Origin: Strobilurus pachycystidiatus | Taxonomy: Eukaryota > Basidiomycota > Agaricomycetes > Agaricales > Physalacriaceae | Assembly: GCA_019915135.1 (NCBI GenBank) | Contig: JAHLMK010000006.1 | Span: 2,542,001-2,606,000, forward strand | Length of the DNA: 64,000 nt | Direction of reading: 5' to 3' | In this document: piece after piece, positions 11,589 to 23,914 of the stretch | How positions within the stretch are numbered: the first letter of the stretch is position 1 | Layout of the letters: every line of letters starts with the position of its first letter | Made by a program: the position numbers and the translations under genes | The notes under the pieces: model-generated | What the model saw: the letters and a program-made list of their open reading frames with translations, nothing else | What the model was told of the DNA's origin: nothing | Database searches by the model: none

Positions 11589-14500
11589 TCAATCTCTTTC
11601 CTTCTTCTTTGCTGCTTTGTGATACAGTAAGATCTTCATGATCTCCCAGTGACACTCTTTTTCCTTGTGCTCAGAATAGAAATCCAACACGGACTCAACA
11701 TCAGCTCCGTGTCCTAACAACAAATAAACAATTTTCACATAAGCCTTGGTTTGTTTCCAAAGGATGTCTGCTTGGCCCTTTGTGGTGGCCAGTAAAGCAT
11801 TTCCATAATGCCCTCCTACCATGTTGACATCAGCCTTGTGCTGAAGTAGGGTTTGAACAACATTCGTATTTCCCCGATAGGATGCTGCCTGCAGTGCATT
11901 TCCATAATAACCACCTTGAGCATTGATGTTGGCACCGTGGTCAATCAGAGTTTGAACAATAGTGTCATGTCCACAAAAAGATGCAATGTACAATGCACTT
12001 CCAAAGATACCATCTTGAGTGTTGACATTGGCATTATGAGTAAGTAGGGTTTGAACAACAATGGCGTGTCCATAAAAAGATGCGATCTGTAATGCATTTC
12101 CATGTGAACTATCTTCAGCATTGACATCAGCACCATAATGCAAAAGAATAGTGATGATAACATTGTTGCCAATTTCAAGGGATGAAATGAGAGCAGCATT
12201 AAGTATCTGCTGTTTGACTGGACCAGCCGCAACTATGGAGCGGACTATATTCTGCTGATTGTTGTATGCTGCATATTGTAAAAGTGAAGAATCATGGAAT
12301 TTGCCATATGAAGAGCCGTACTGACGCCAAAACTGCCACTGTAGGCTTTGACGTGTCATGAGTTGAGTTGCTAATTCCATTGTCTCTAACTGGATTGTAC
12401 TAAAGTCAAGATGTGCCAACCAATAGTTGGCAGAGTATTCCACAAGTTTGAATTTAGCTTTTATGTCTGGAATCTGAACAGTGTTTCTCCAGTCCTCTGT
12501 CCTGAAGTAGCAAAGCTGTGTAAGACAAGTGTGGGCAATCATATTATGACCAGATAATGGCTGAATGCTATATTGTCCTGCAACACTGGTGATCCCATTC
12601 ATAAGATAGTCACGAACAGATGAGTGAGCAAGTTGAACCTGATGAGTAATAATGTAGTGAGTTTAAATTCAGAACCAAAGTGAGAACTACAAACCACATT
12701 CTCCACCCAGTCTGGCCCCACAACAACAAGACTTGATAGTTGTTTTGTCAACAGCATCTTATTTTGAGTTTGCAAGGCAGGGTCAAATTGCCACATAGAA
12801 GTTGATGTGTTAAATGCAAGTGCAGCATCATTCAACTCATCAATGGTAATGTTCCGAAGGGAGAGACACAACCATTGGAGAGCTCGGTGTAAACCTGAGT
12901 TATAATCATTACTGTTGCGTAAAAGAATGCGGTTGTAAAGTGCATTCAAATCCTGAGGTAGCTGTGAGAGAGCTATAGTCAATTCTCTCTGGTTATGACA
13001 CTCCACCAACTCGCAAAGCAGACAGGCAACAAACCGGAACCTGTGAATAGAATTTGAATCAGATGAAAGGAAAATATTGCCAATGATTGAAATCTTACAT
13101 GCCAGATCCACGTTTCATGAGAGTTGTTGTGATCTCCTGCTTTTGTTCTGGTGCCCAATGCCTCAGATCATTGTTTGCCTGTAGCTGGTTGGCAATAAAG
13201 GCAGCAATGTCATCTTTCACACATATTTCAACATTTATGTCAATCTGTTTGGAGAGGGAAGGAAGACGATCTGTGAAAGGAACACGGAGCTGACTTGTCA
13301 TCAAAAAATGCAGCTTTGTGCCTTGCCATTGATGCATTAGCTCAATGAAGTCCAGCAGACGCTGATGCTCTGATGATGTACATTCATCCAGTGCATCAAG
13401 AATAATATATGTATCAGAAAGATCTTGGAGAACCTTCTCAAGCATCTCAAGGACAATGTCATACACAGGAGAGATTTGGCCACTACGACCAGCGACATGA
13501 TAGTAGTTGCTTGTGATGCAATGAGGATTTGAGGTGTACTGTGAGAGCTGGTAGAGAAGTGACCGGATGGCCGGGTTTAGGTGGTTTTTGCTGCCGTCGG
13601 ACTCATTGACACTAAAGTAGAAGAACGCCAACGGGATACTTTTATCAGCATCAATGTTGTCAATAATTGTGGAGCTAGTGGCAAAGAAATCAGAGATGAC
13701 GGTTTAATTTTAGCCATCTTTTCCTACCTGAGGACCGTCTTTCCTGTGCCTGCTACAATGTCTGTAAGTCAATGTGCACATGCTGTAGCTTGCAGACGTA
13801 CAGTTACCCGAGATCCATAGCAGGGACCCGGGAGTTTCTTTCCATTCAAGAAAGCGCTTATCATGCAAGACAAGCCAATCACCAGTGCTCTTCATCCTTG
13901 CCTCCCGAGCCCGCGTGAGATTAGAGCGCCCGTCGGGGGGACTTTCAAGCCATTTGAAGATATCAGTGTCCATACTGGATGACAAGGTCAAACACGGGCC
14001 AGCAAGAGATATGAATATAGCACTCACACTCGGCCATGCAGATAGTCAACCTTCACAACTGATGCAAGCGCACATTTTGTCTTGAGGGACAGAAGATCAG
14101 AGTTGACAGTTGGTGTTCTGGCTGGTTTTCTACCTGGAGACAATCACGATAGCCATCCATCTTCTGATCCAGTGCGTTGAAATTGGCACTGAACTTGTTG
14201 TGGCCAGCGCCCTTTGTGAACTTGCCGTGTTGCCTGTATTGTTTGACGTAGTCGGTCACATTGTCGAGCAGTCTTCGGGATGTCAGACTTTCATCCATGT
14301 TGTATAGGGAGGCAAGCTCACTCCTTATAACCGAGCAGGTCGGACTTGAGATCGTCAAGCAAAACCGATTGACCAGTAGTTTGGACTCGTTCTAACACAG
14401 GTGCAATCGTGTTCCAAATTGCCTGGGATTTCTCGACAAGTTGGGCTACCTGTTCTTGATCCCCCGTGTAATTCTAGGCGAGGGATACCTGAGATTGTGA

Positions 14501-14970
14501 CACGTACAAATATGAGCAACGATATTGCTCACCTTGTATATCTCCAGCAGCTTTCTCATGGCCGCCACCACGGGTCCCACCCAGGGAACGGTCTGAACAA
14601 CACTTCCCACTTGTTCGAGTGTGCTAAGGATGACATCTCCGTTTGAGATGACCGTGTCGACTAGTCTGGGTCTATCGGGCAGCCTAGCGGGCTGCGAGTT
14701 CGTCTGACTCGTCTGCCGGTCGACTCCTAGATCTGGGGTGGATATTTCGTCATTGTCTGTCCGGTCGCCTCCGTTGGAGATGGCCGACTCCACCGAAATG
14801 GGTCTACCGGGAAGAACCCGCTGCGAGGACGATGTACGCTCGTCTACAGCAGCAGGGGCGGATGCTTCGTCGAGTGCGCGCAGAGGCTGTTCGTATGTTG
14901 GCTTCCAGGACGATGACTTGCGGCGAAAGACACGCTTCAGCCACTTGCGAATGCTCTTGAGTAAAGACAT
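11589..14970 (-). CDS. NLR-type STAND protein: N-terminal helical domain, NACHT, ankyrin repeats (paralogue 1)
   Basis: Nine exons on the minus strand: 14970-14533, 14473-14322, 14287-14134, 14080-14028, 13974-13802, 13752-13728, 13674-13099, 13040-12695, 12638-11589. Every phase closes, giving about 988 residues. Acceptor 14287 is the least certain. The N-terminus carries the segment LVDTVISNGDVIL...VPWVGPVVAAM found before NACHT domains of mushroom NLRs. The P-loop WISGNSGTGKTVL is assembled across three exons, its GTGK core on a 25-nt exon. Walker B is TYIILDALDEC, followed by HFLMTSQLRVPF. A winged-helix-like part (QLPQDLNALYNRIL) and VQLAHSSVRDYL lead into about six ankyrin repeats. The likely role is intracellular non-self sensing by ATP-dependent oligomerisation (inferred from the STAND family). 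It is paralogous to 25810-29329. Confidence 0.9.
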
Positions 14971-16897
14971 GGATATCGAAGATGAGGTGGCGGGAGGAGG
15001 ACGAGGAGAAGGATACCCGGGACCTGTGGAAGACGTTTGCTGACGAACCAATCTGTCAATCAAACATTGGGCCCATGCTGTAGCTGTGTCTTCTTCGCGC
15101 GAGAAAGGGATGTACACACCGAATACTCGGTAAGCCAACAGCCTCATGTCCATATGGCTGCCTCTTTTACAGCATCTATTCCGCATTGCTTCTGAGGGAG
15201 CCCGGCGCCCGGGCCCATGGTCGGCACTGACTACTATGGATGATATCTGAAAGAATTACGGTACAGCAGATGTGCAAAGGGGAGTGTGGGCACCCTCTGC
15301 ACTTCGCGCAGTCACCACAGTCGTCACCGGATACCCATTGACGACTTCAAAACTTCGGCATCGACACGATGCCCGGATTCTCCGGACAACATCTGAAAAG
15401 GAATGTGACGATCTATGGGAACATAGCCATATGTTCTCTCCAGGTTCGACCCGCACCAGTATCCCGTTCATACTATGATGATGATTCTATCTCTATCACT
15501 GACCCAGTCAATCCTCGTAGCTCGTACAACTCCCCGGTCCTTCCTCTCACGACTCTTAATATTTTATTCGCCACCTGCTTATCGAACGACAAACAGTCTC
15601 CGTGGGTGTGCTACCCCGAACGGCGAGAACGCGAGTAGAGTTGTCATCCAGTCGGGAACGTCCCCTCGTCGTGTACGTGCGCGATCAAAATCAAATCCGC
15701 CTCACTCCATGACACTTACTAAATCCAATTCGGCGGTCCGACAGCTTCTTCGGACGCTCGTATCTGTGGAATGATGGCTGAAGTGGCGTTGACCCGGTGA
15801 GCACTCAGAACATTACGGGCACTGGATGTAGTATCTCCAATGAATTTCTATAGTAACGTTCGACATTACTGCTGCGCGATTCTTTGGAACCCACAACAAC
15901 GGCAGTAATGTCCTGAGAACCTGGTTTGAACCGGAATACATCGCATCTGCAGCAGGGTGTGAGTACATACATCTTGTCGCGAGCGGGCAAACACACCTAC
16001 AAAAGCTCAATCGACTATGAAACCGTTCCCAGAATACGAACACCGCGGAGAGTATGACAAGCTGCTATCCAACGGCGGAATCGGTCCAGCCGCGACTCGG
16101 ACGCCGAGGATCCTAAAGTGGTTGGAACTTGAGAGGCTGTCACACGAGCCATAAGAACACGAATGCTTACTAGATCATGAAGCTGCTTGACAAAGCTCAT
16201 CGTCTCGCGCCCGAGCCATCCGGTGCTCTCAAGAACGCCAACAAATGACAGGGAGCATGCGAAGCGTTAGCGCATAGTTTAGGGAACGGAGAAACACTGC
16301 GGAGACGTGTTCACAAAGGGACGATGCTTCGGGAGACGATTGGTGGTTGGTGTAAGTAGACTATAAGTTATATAAGCGGGCGAAAAGTCGGCATCGACGT
16401 CGTGTACAATGCTATACATGCGAGCGTACGTACCGAGTCAAAGATCAAGATTCTCATGTTCCGAGCCTGGGTGGAATGAACGATAAGTTCGTTTCCATGA
16501 TCTTAGGCGCGAGGCGCAAACTGTCAAAATATACGGTCAGTGTGACGAACAATAGTTGACGGCAGGACCAGATCACGAACCTCGAGGCGTGTTAGCGTCT
16601 GTTTGCAAGGCACGTGGACGCTTGCATTTAGCTCCCTCCTGGAAACATTCCGTGAGAAACAGCAATCAACACCTGAGTTGTTTGCATGGTCGTTTTCCTG
16701 GCAGACCGGCCGCGACATACGTGTTGAAGAGGAATACAGTGCAGAGCCGGTGACGCCAGAGCACTAGAACAAAACTTGGATCTCGATACCTCGTCCTTTA
16801 GATGTAAGCTCAGGAATAACGATGGGAAAAGCTCACCGTCATGATCGAGTGACGGCGTCTGTGGAAGGTCGAACGCGTCCGTCCGATTTCCTCAACC
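14971..16897. other. Intergenic upstream of NLR paralogue 1, no gene seen
   Basis: Short frames on both strands show no splice support or recognisable domains. The 5' part should hold the promoter of the NLR gene. Confidence 0.5.
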
Positions 16898-17113
16898 AAA
16901 ATAATCTGCTGGTTTCTGATGCGGAGTGACGCGCAGTGGTCCTCCATTGGGGGTAGTCGAGCGTTTCATGGTCGGCGTACTTTTCAACATGGCCGTCCGA
17001 ACTCCAAAATAATCTGCTGGTTTCTGATGCGGAGTGACGCACAGTGGTCCTCCATTGGGGGTAGTCGAACGTTTCATGGTCGACGTACCGGTCTCGCCTT
17101 TGAACATGGCCGT
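16898..17113. repeat. Two tandem copies of a ~108-bp unit
   Basis: The unit beginning near aaaataatctgctgg at 16898 recurs at 17006 (offset 108 bp) with a few substitutions; both copies contain ctccattgggggtagtcga. The minus-strand frame through it yields a repeated peptide but no known domain. Confidence 0.85.
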
Positions 17114-17744
17114 CCGAACTCGAAGAGAGCGGGCGGCTGCTAGTCTCTCGTAGACAGACGTACGATACAGTGACGAACGAGTATGTACTGTATGTAGTCT
17201 GTTTTGAATCGCGACCCCCTTGAGGGGAAGGCTGCATGATTATGTACACCTGCCTCATATAGAATAATGTTCTCACACGGATCTCGGGCCGTCCTGCCAC
17301 GTCAGTGCCTTTGCGCTCATCGCGACACCCTGGCGACACCATCTCGTCGCGCAATTCTGTGTAATCCACCACCACTGGCCCGTTTCAAGCCTGGAATATA
17401 AAGCCTCATTGGGCATGGCCCAAGCAGCAGGCTGCAACAAGTACAGCAGGTGGTCCTGTTGCCCCGTCATGCACGTGCATTCAAAGGTTGTTCATCCTGG
17501 TCCATCGCACTTCATGGCACCGTCTTCCAGCAGCCCCTCGAACAACCCACTGAGTAATTCTGAGCGTATCCCTTTTGATGCATCCATTCAGTCCTTACAC
17601 GTCCTGTATGTAAGTAGTCGTCTTTTGTGTGGCAGCATATATACTGCCTATGCCGTCTATTGCCTTGAAAGTCTGGTTGAAGGTTATTTGGAGCCTTTGG
17701 TACGTTTTTCTACTCAAGTAACGCGTGAAATAGAAGAGCTGCAA

Positions 17745-19295
17745 TGTCATGAGGCGTCTCCAGGCAGACCACTTGTCTCATCTACACAGCCGCACGGCTC
17801 ATCGCCACAGCCACAACTCTGGCTTGCTATGACTGCACACACATCTATGATCTATCTTCCATGCCACAGAAGCTCTACTGGGAGGTAAAGCAGGATGATG
17901 ACAGAGTCTAGACGCTTCAGGAGCTCCGGGAGCACCTGCGCATACTCTCATAGTGGATCAATGTGAACACCAGGGAACCGGTACTTGTCACAGCATGACC
18001 GTAGCTTCTCTTGGTCTTGGATCACTTCTCGGACCATTGCACACATCGTTGTAATGGCCACAACACTCGGGAACAGCTACAGCACTCAAGAAGGAAGCAC
18101 ACACAAGGTACCACTACCAGGAATTGCTCTAGAGACTCGTGGAGTCATCTAGAGATGTATCTATTGAAGGAGAAGTCACAACACCAACACTCGACGCTTG
18201 GAGAGCCTCTGGACCGCAGGAGAAGGTTGTAGAACCATGGAGAAGGTCCCAGAAGGTTCAGAGCGCCTCCAGAACGTCATCCCGCCGCATTGGGCGCTCT
18301 GACTCACTCAGGAGTTGCTGCAGCATGTGGAGCGGCGGGATCCCGCCCTTTACCCGCTCTGACTCATTCAGGAGTCTCTGGAGTCGTCCCAGGAACTTCT
18401 TGGCAGTCTATGACTCGAGCCAAGTCTATACTTAGGCGCATGAGCGCATGCTCCCGCCATTTCCGCCCTCCCGACCAATGGCAGCCCGCCGATCGGGCGC
18501 CCCGCCCCTTGAAACAGTGGATTAAGTGTCTTCCATCGCATCCGACACAGTGGGAGCTCTGACTCAGTCAGTAACCAATTTGGGGCACTAGAACAGTATA
18601 TAAGTCGAAGTACATTCCCCCATGTACTTCAGAGCTGGACATTATTGCATCTGCGCTATTGTACATTCCTTCGCAGTACCCTTTGGCATCTTGCCTCTGC
18701 CATTGGGGAATTGCTCTCTAAGGGGCCCTCTCTCATTGTACGCTTCACTCCTCGCTGAATCGTACTCTTACTCGTCATCCTCTCCTCTCTCTCCACTATC
18801 CTTTTGCCACAGGATCGCCCTTGCGTCACTAAGTACGCCGTCGACATGCCATGCAGCTGGACGCTTGCTCTCATCGATGGTATCCCGTGGGGATCTCTGT
18901 CGAGTGGGTCAGGGATGAATATGGATGGATCTCTCGGACACTGGCTGTACACTTGCTCTCGTCGAGGACGAGGCAATGGTGCAGTCACTGTTGGATTGCT
19001 GTCTATGCACCGAGGGTGCTAGACAGTGATCCCCGCTTGTGTAGCGCTACCCCAATGGAGTGTAATGAGTGGCGCAGGTGAATAGGATCCACAACGACAC
19101 TATGGGTCTACCGTTGAGCAAGACAACGGCTAGACAATCTGAACAGGAGTCTCGCTAGGCAGAGTGCCTAGGAGATCTCCTGGCCTCCACCCCGAGGACG
19201 GCTTTGGGACATGGGATTCACATATGGAGGTGTGCAGTTGCTGTGTGGCGCTGTATGAGCTTGAGCACGTGAGAGTGCGGGCTCAGGTCCTAACA
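17745..19295 (+). repeat. 5' LTR (1551 bp)
   Basis: It starts TGTCATGA directly after TGCAA and ends CTAACA. It contains CCAAT at 18575-18579 and a TATA box at 18597-18604, consistent with a U3 promoter, and short GC-rich inverted motifs such as ggcgggatcccgcc around 18336-18349. Confidence 0.93.
18575..18604 (+). promoter_or_regulatory. LTR promoter: CCAAT and TATATAAG
   Basis: CCAAT is followed 17 nt later by TATATAAG within the LTR; the same arrangement recurs in the 3' LTR at 20560-20589. The spacing suits a U3/R boundary shortly downstream. Confidence 0.6.
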
Positions 19296-19729
19296 ATATG
19301 TCCAGCTCTCGCTGCCACAATCCAAGACCCACTTTTTTCATGAAAAGATGTGGTTGCGAGGACTATGGAGGACAACAATGACCGCGCGGCGGGATAGTTG
19401 TGCCTTGGACACACTGGTCCATGAAGAAACAGAGATACAATCGAGGACTGTTCCAAGGAGACGCCACACATTGAGCGGAGGACATCCATACTCGAGACAA
19501 GCGCCATACCCCAGAGGAAGTTACCTACCAAAAGGAACACCAGTCAACGCAGCGCCAGAGACGCAATCCAAGGACTCACAACTAGAGGGCCACACCCACG
19601 CTTGCAAAACACTCAAACTCAGAGCATCATCCCATACTACCCACTTGGGGACTGGAAGGCACAAACCCTTGGAGCGAGTCCATTGACGTCTTTGCCTTCT
19701 TGGGGACAAGAAGCTTGAGGAGGGGATAT

Positions 19730-21278
19730 TGTCATGATGCGTCTCCAGGCAGACCACTTGTCTCATCTACACAGCCGCACGGCTCATCGCCACAGCCACA
19801 ACTCTGGCTTGCTATGACTGCACACACATCTATGATCTATCTTCCATGCCACAGAAGCTCTACTGGGAGGTAAAGCAGGATGATGACAGAGTCTAGACGC
19901 TTCAGGAGCTCCGGGAGCACCTGCGCATACTCTCATAGTGGATCAATGTGAACACCAGGGAACCGGTACTTGTCACAGCATGACCGTAGCTTCTCTTGGT
20001 CTTGGATCACTTCTCGGACCATTGCACACATCGTTGTAATGGCCACAACACTCGGGAACAGCTACAGCACTCAAGAAGGAAGCACACACAAGGTACCACT
20101 ACCAGGAATTGCTCTAGAGACTCGTGGAGTCATCTAGAGATGTATCTATTGAAGGAGAAGTCACAACACCAACACTTGACGCTTGGAGAGCCTCTGGACC
20201 GCAGGAGAAGGTTGTAGAACCATGGAGAAGGTCCCAGAAGGTTCAGAGCGCCTCCAGAACGTCATCCCGCCGCATTGGGCGCTCTGACTCACTCAGGAGT
20301 TGCTGCAGCATGTGGAGCGGCGGGATCCCGCCCTTTACCCGCTCTGACTCATTCAGGAGTCTCTGGAGTCGTCCCAGGAACTTCTTGGCAGTCTATGACT
20401 CGAGCCAAGTCTATACTTAGGCGCATGAGCGCATGCTCCCGCCATTTCCGCCCTCCCGACCAATGGCAGCCCGCCGATCGGGCGCCCCGCCCCTTGAAAC
20501 AGTGGATTAAGTGTCTTCCATCGCATCCGACACAGTGGGAGCTCTGACTCAGTCAGTAACCAATTTGGGGCACTAGAACAGTATATAAGTCGAAGTACAT
20601 TCCCCCATGTACTTCAGAGCTGGACATTATTGCATCTGCGCTATTGTACATTCCTTCGCAGTACCCTTTGGCATCTTGCCTCTGCCATTGGGGAATTGCT
20701 CTCTAAGGGGCCCTCTCTCATTGTACGCTTCACTCCTCGCTGAATCGTACTCTTACTCGTCATCCTCTCCTCTCTCTCCACTATCCTTTTGCCACAGGAT
20801 CGCCCTTGCGTCACTAAGTACGCCGTCGACATGCCATGCAGCTGGACGCTTGCTCTCATATGGTATCCCGTGGGGATCTCTGTCGAGTGGGTCAGGGATG
20901 AATATGGATGGATCTCTCGGACACTGGCTGTACACTTGCTCTCGTCGAGGACGAGGCAATGGTGCAGTCACTGTTGGATTGCTGTCTATGCACCGAGGGT
21001 GCTAGACAGTGATCCCCGCTTGTGTAGCGCTACCCCAATGGAGTGTAATGAGTGGCGCAGGTGAATAGGATCCACAACGACACTATGGGTCTACCGTTGA
21101 GCAAGACAACGGCTAGACAATCTGAACAGGAGTCTCGCTAGGCAGAGTGCCTAGGAGATCTCCTGGCCTCCACCCCGAGGACGGCTTTGGGACATGGGAT
21201 TCACATATGGAGGTGTGCAGTTGCTGTGTGGCGCTGTATGAGCTTGAGCACGTGAGAGTGCGGGCTCAGGTCCTAACA
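19730..21278 (+). repeat. 3' LTR (1549 bp)
   Basis: Near-identical to the 5' LTR. It ends CTAACA and is followed by the second TGCAA. The 2-bp length difference comes from one deletion. Confidence 0.93.
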
Positions 21279-21394
21279 TGCAAGCGCGAAACAAAAAGAC
21301 GCGCCAGAATTGGAGATGGGAAAATATTCTATAACAGGAAGGCGTACATAATCATGCAGCCTTCCCCTCAAGGGGGGCGCGATCAAAACAAGAC

Positions 21395-22399
21395 TAGGCG
21401 GCTGCTCGGCTGCGCGAATCGCCGGGCACTTTGTCAGCAGAGTCTAGACCACCACGCGAGCTGATCTGCCCTTGCCAGGTGTTGCGTCTTGTTCATTTAC
21501 CATATACTTCCCAGACACACGCGACGTATTGACGACACACTTGCCGCTCCCACAATCACGACGCGCGCGAGAGCACGTATACGCCATAAGAATTGTAGGG
21601 AGACTGGATTTCCTACGGGCCTTGATAGGAATGGCGGCAGCGTCGGTGCGTCTCCTGTTTGGTTTGTGGGGGGACACTGACGAGATCTTTGCAGTCCTCC
21701 TTACCCCGACCGCACGGGCGACTAGCAGGACGTGACTGTTCAACGGCAAGACGGAGTATGGGAGAGGAGTTGGGCTCCTACGTGAATATGTGGAGGGTCT
21801 TGAACAAGCCTCTGTCTAATGAGATGTAATGCCAGCGTCAAAGGTGCGTCCTCCATTCGTCCGTCCGCAATTTCCATTGACGCTTACTGGACGATTTGCA
21901 GCCCAATCCGAGACGATCGACACTACTTGGATCGGGAACAGCGACGGGGCCTATGAGAAATTCCGCGTCTCCCCTCTTTAGCTGGTGACGTGGATGCCGA
22001 GTCGTTTTTCGCGTGGCCTAGGTTCGTTTTAGCCTCTCGTCGGGTTATGTTTGAATGTTGATATGATAGTCGATTACACCAGCGGCTACCGACTACCCTC
22101 CAGCTCGACTGACACCAGATATGAATGTACCTGGAGGCGTCCACCATCGCCGTCCGATATCACATTCGTAAACACAAATGACGACCTCCGCGCTGCACAC
22201 AAATGAACGCGTCTTTCCCCGCGCATGACACGCAGCCCAGTCATACACACACGCAGGACAGAACGCGATCACCACTCTCTGCCGTCAAACGTCATCCCCA
22301 GACCAGGAGGAAGAGCATTTCGAAAGGACAAGGGCGGTATGTGTTGTTTCCTTCTTGCATTCTGATTCGTCGTTCTCTTTGCGTGGAAGTGTGGTGCTG
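21395..22399. other. Intergenic, no supported gene
   Basis: Several short frames overlap on both strands without splice sites or domains. Confidence 0.45.
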
Positions 22400-23003
22400 A
22401 CTCAATCTTTCGCAGGATCTCTGGCTAGCTTGTTGAAGACCGGCGATTATTTCTCGCCTACCGCGCTCAAAGCGAAGCTCGGCAGTATGGCGTCAAAGTG
22501 TAACTCGCTTCGTATTCGTCCAGCTCTACGCGTCGAGCGACAAACTCGATGCTGCTCCCTCGAGTCCCAAACTTGCTCTTGGGTCGTCGAGCTCCCCCGT
22601 CGCTCCTCCTGGGTTGACCTCAAAACTGGCACTCAATGCCATCGCCATGTCCGAAGTCGATCCACGATCCAGGACGATCCTGGCCCACTAGGCGAGCAGC
22701 GTTTACGTTTTTCATCCAACTACAACAATCAAACGAGGCGAAACTCCTTCTCCCCGAGCCGTCGCGCCTAAATCGGCGAAGCACGACTCCATTGCGGAGT
22801 TTGGTGCATTTGTCAACCTCACGCGAAACAAAGACGGACACGGGATGAATCAGGAGATGGGGATGGAGGAGAATGGCGCGCAGGGGGGAGAGGGCTTCAT
22901 CCGCCGGCGGGGGACGGAGATTGCTCTGGTGGCGCGGGTGGCGAGTGAGGGGAAGAGTGGGAGGGCGAAAGGAGTAGGGAGTTATACGCGGAAGATGGTG
23001 TGA
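22400..23003 (+). pseudogene. Decayed hypothetical gene
   Basis: Protein-like segments lie in different frames: TGDYFSPTALKAKLG (about 22440-22490), then after a frame change VQLYASSDKLDAAPSS (from about 22515), a TAG at 22690-22692, and the same frame continuing IKRGETPSPRAVAPK...AEFGAFVNLTRN to a stop near 23003. One frameshift and one stop in an otherwise continuous protein-like stretch suggest a pseudogene. I do not recognise the family. Confidence 0.4.
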
Positions 23004-23914
23004 GAAGATCATGGTGCCAATGAGAGAAAGGACCCGCAGCGGACGGGGGGTGAATGATCTCCTCCCCGCTCATGGACCTTCCAGATCACAAGAGACCGTT
23101 TGACGGGGGTGATTATCTTATGCGCTAGGAGCCGGGGGAGAAGAGGAAAGCGAGCGCGGATGCCGAGGGCGAGAGCGCGGGCCAAGGAGATGGGTGAGAG
23201 GGGGGGAGTAGGGCGATTGACGTGAGAAGGAGGCTGAGGGATGGGAGAAGGGAGGAGGAGGAAATTTGACAAAGATGACAATGAAGAGGATGTAGGGGAT
23301 CGGGAGAAGGAGGATGGGCAGGCGAAGGTGAGGAGGGCGTACAATGGAAGTCGGGAACGTTGTGGAGCGCGCTCCATGCGTGGCGAGCACTAAGGCTCTG
23401 GCGAGGAAGGTGACTACTCCTGATGTTTGGCGCAGGTCGGGTACGCTGCGAAAGCCTGCTACTCCCGCTGTAGAGCGTAAGCACGGCGCACACTGTCCGA
23501 CTGTTTGAAAAACAGCCACGCCAGCGGTACAGTCGCCTCTCGAACCCGTCGCTGAGGATTCTGTCCCATCAATCTTGATCCATTCATTTCCGAACCCACC
23601 CAATCTCAATCTCAATCCCAGTGGCAGGAACAGGAACAAGACTCGCACACGGACACGACGGTTCTGACGTGCAAGTCTTGGGGGAAAAGCGGATGGAGAA
23701 GGAGCAGGAGCAGGAGGGTACGCAGGAATTGTAGAAGGAGAAAATTGCAGAGAATGAAGGCGAGACGAGTTGTGCTGGGGAGAGACAGAAGGTAAGTTTT
23801 TGCTTTTTCTTGAGGACGTCGACGTGGACATGGATATGAAATTACAGTATACTGCAGACAAAGTGGTGAGTTGTGTTATTGTTTTGAAGTGGGTATTGAA
23901 CTGATATATGGGTA
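23004..23914. other. Low-complexity intergenic DNA
   Basis: Purine-rich on the plus strand from about 22840 to 23320 (gagaagg/ggaggag runs), which creates long but compositionally biased frames. I see no gene. Confidence 0.45.

Larger units (their letters stand above)
17745..21278 (+). mobile_element. Young non-autonomous LTR element: 1.55-kb LTRs around a 434-bp interior
   Basis: Two direct repeats, 17745-19295 and 19730-21278, both begin TGTCATGA and end CTAACA, the TG...CA pattern of LTRs. The element is flanked by 5-bp target duplications TGCAA (17740-17744 and 21279-21283). A polypurine run, gaggagggg, lies just before the second LTR. The interior carries no gag or pol domain; its only frame (19348-19686) resembles nothing I know, and there is no obvious TGG-type primer binding site next to the first LTR. 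Comparing the LTRs by eye, I see only a few substitutions and one 2-bp deletion (cg, at 18876 versus 20861), so the insertion is recent. Mobilisation must depend on an autonomous relative. Confidence 0.93.
17409..21334 (+). pseudogene. Small hypothetical frame split by the LTR element
   Basis: A frame starting MGMAQAAGCNKYS continues to the LTR insertion point at 17744, with a possible intron near 17610. After the element and the second TGCAA it continues in phase for about 16 codons (21284-21331) to a TAA at 21332-21334. It lies inside the TIR element. I do not recognise the product. Whether it was ever a gene is unclear; the shared phase across the insertion is the only support. Confidence 0.3.
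17197..21394. mobile_element. Terminal-inverted-repeat element flanked by TA, interrupted by an LTR element
   Basis: The ends 17197-~17270 and ~21322-21394 are inverted copies of each other. They share the run ccccttgaggggaaggctgc and then atgattatgtac, and both outer ends read GTCT(T)GTTTTGA. A TA dinucleotide flanks each end (17195-17196 and 21395-21396), the Tc1/mariner-type target-site pattern. Without the nested LTR element and one target duplication the element would be about 660 bp, a MITE-like size. There is no transposase. Confidence 0.6.

Noticed and set aside
17409..17888. 159-codon plus-strand frame as a real gene
   Set aside because: Its last third is LTR sequence; only the part before 17744 could be host or element coding, and it is listed as a low-confidence split frame.
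23118..23861. 247-codon minus-strand frame
   Set aside because: Composition is low complexity (Pro/Ser/Leu/Arg) caused by a purine-rich plus strand; no domain or splice support.
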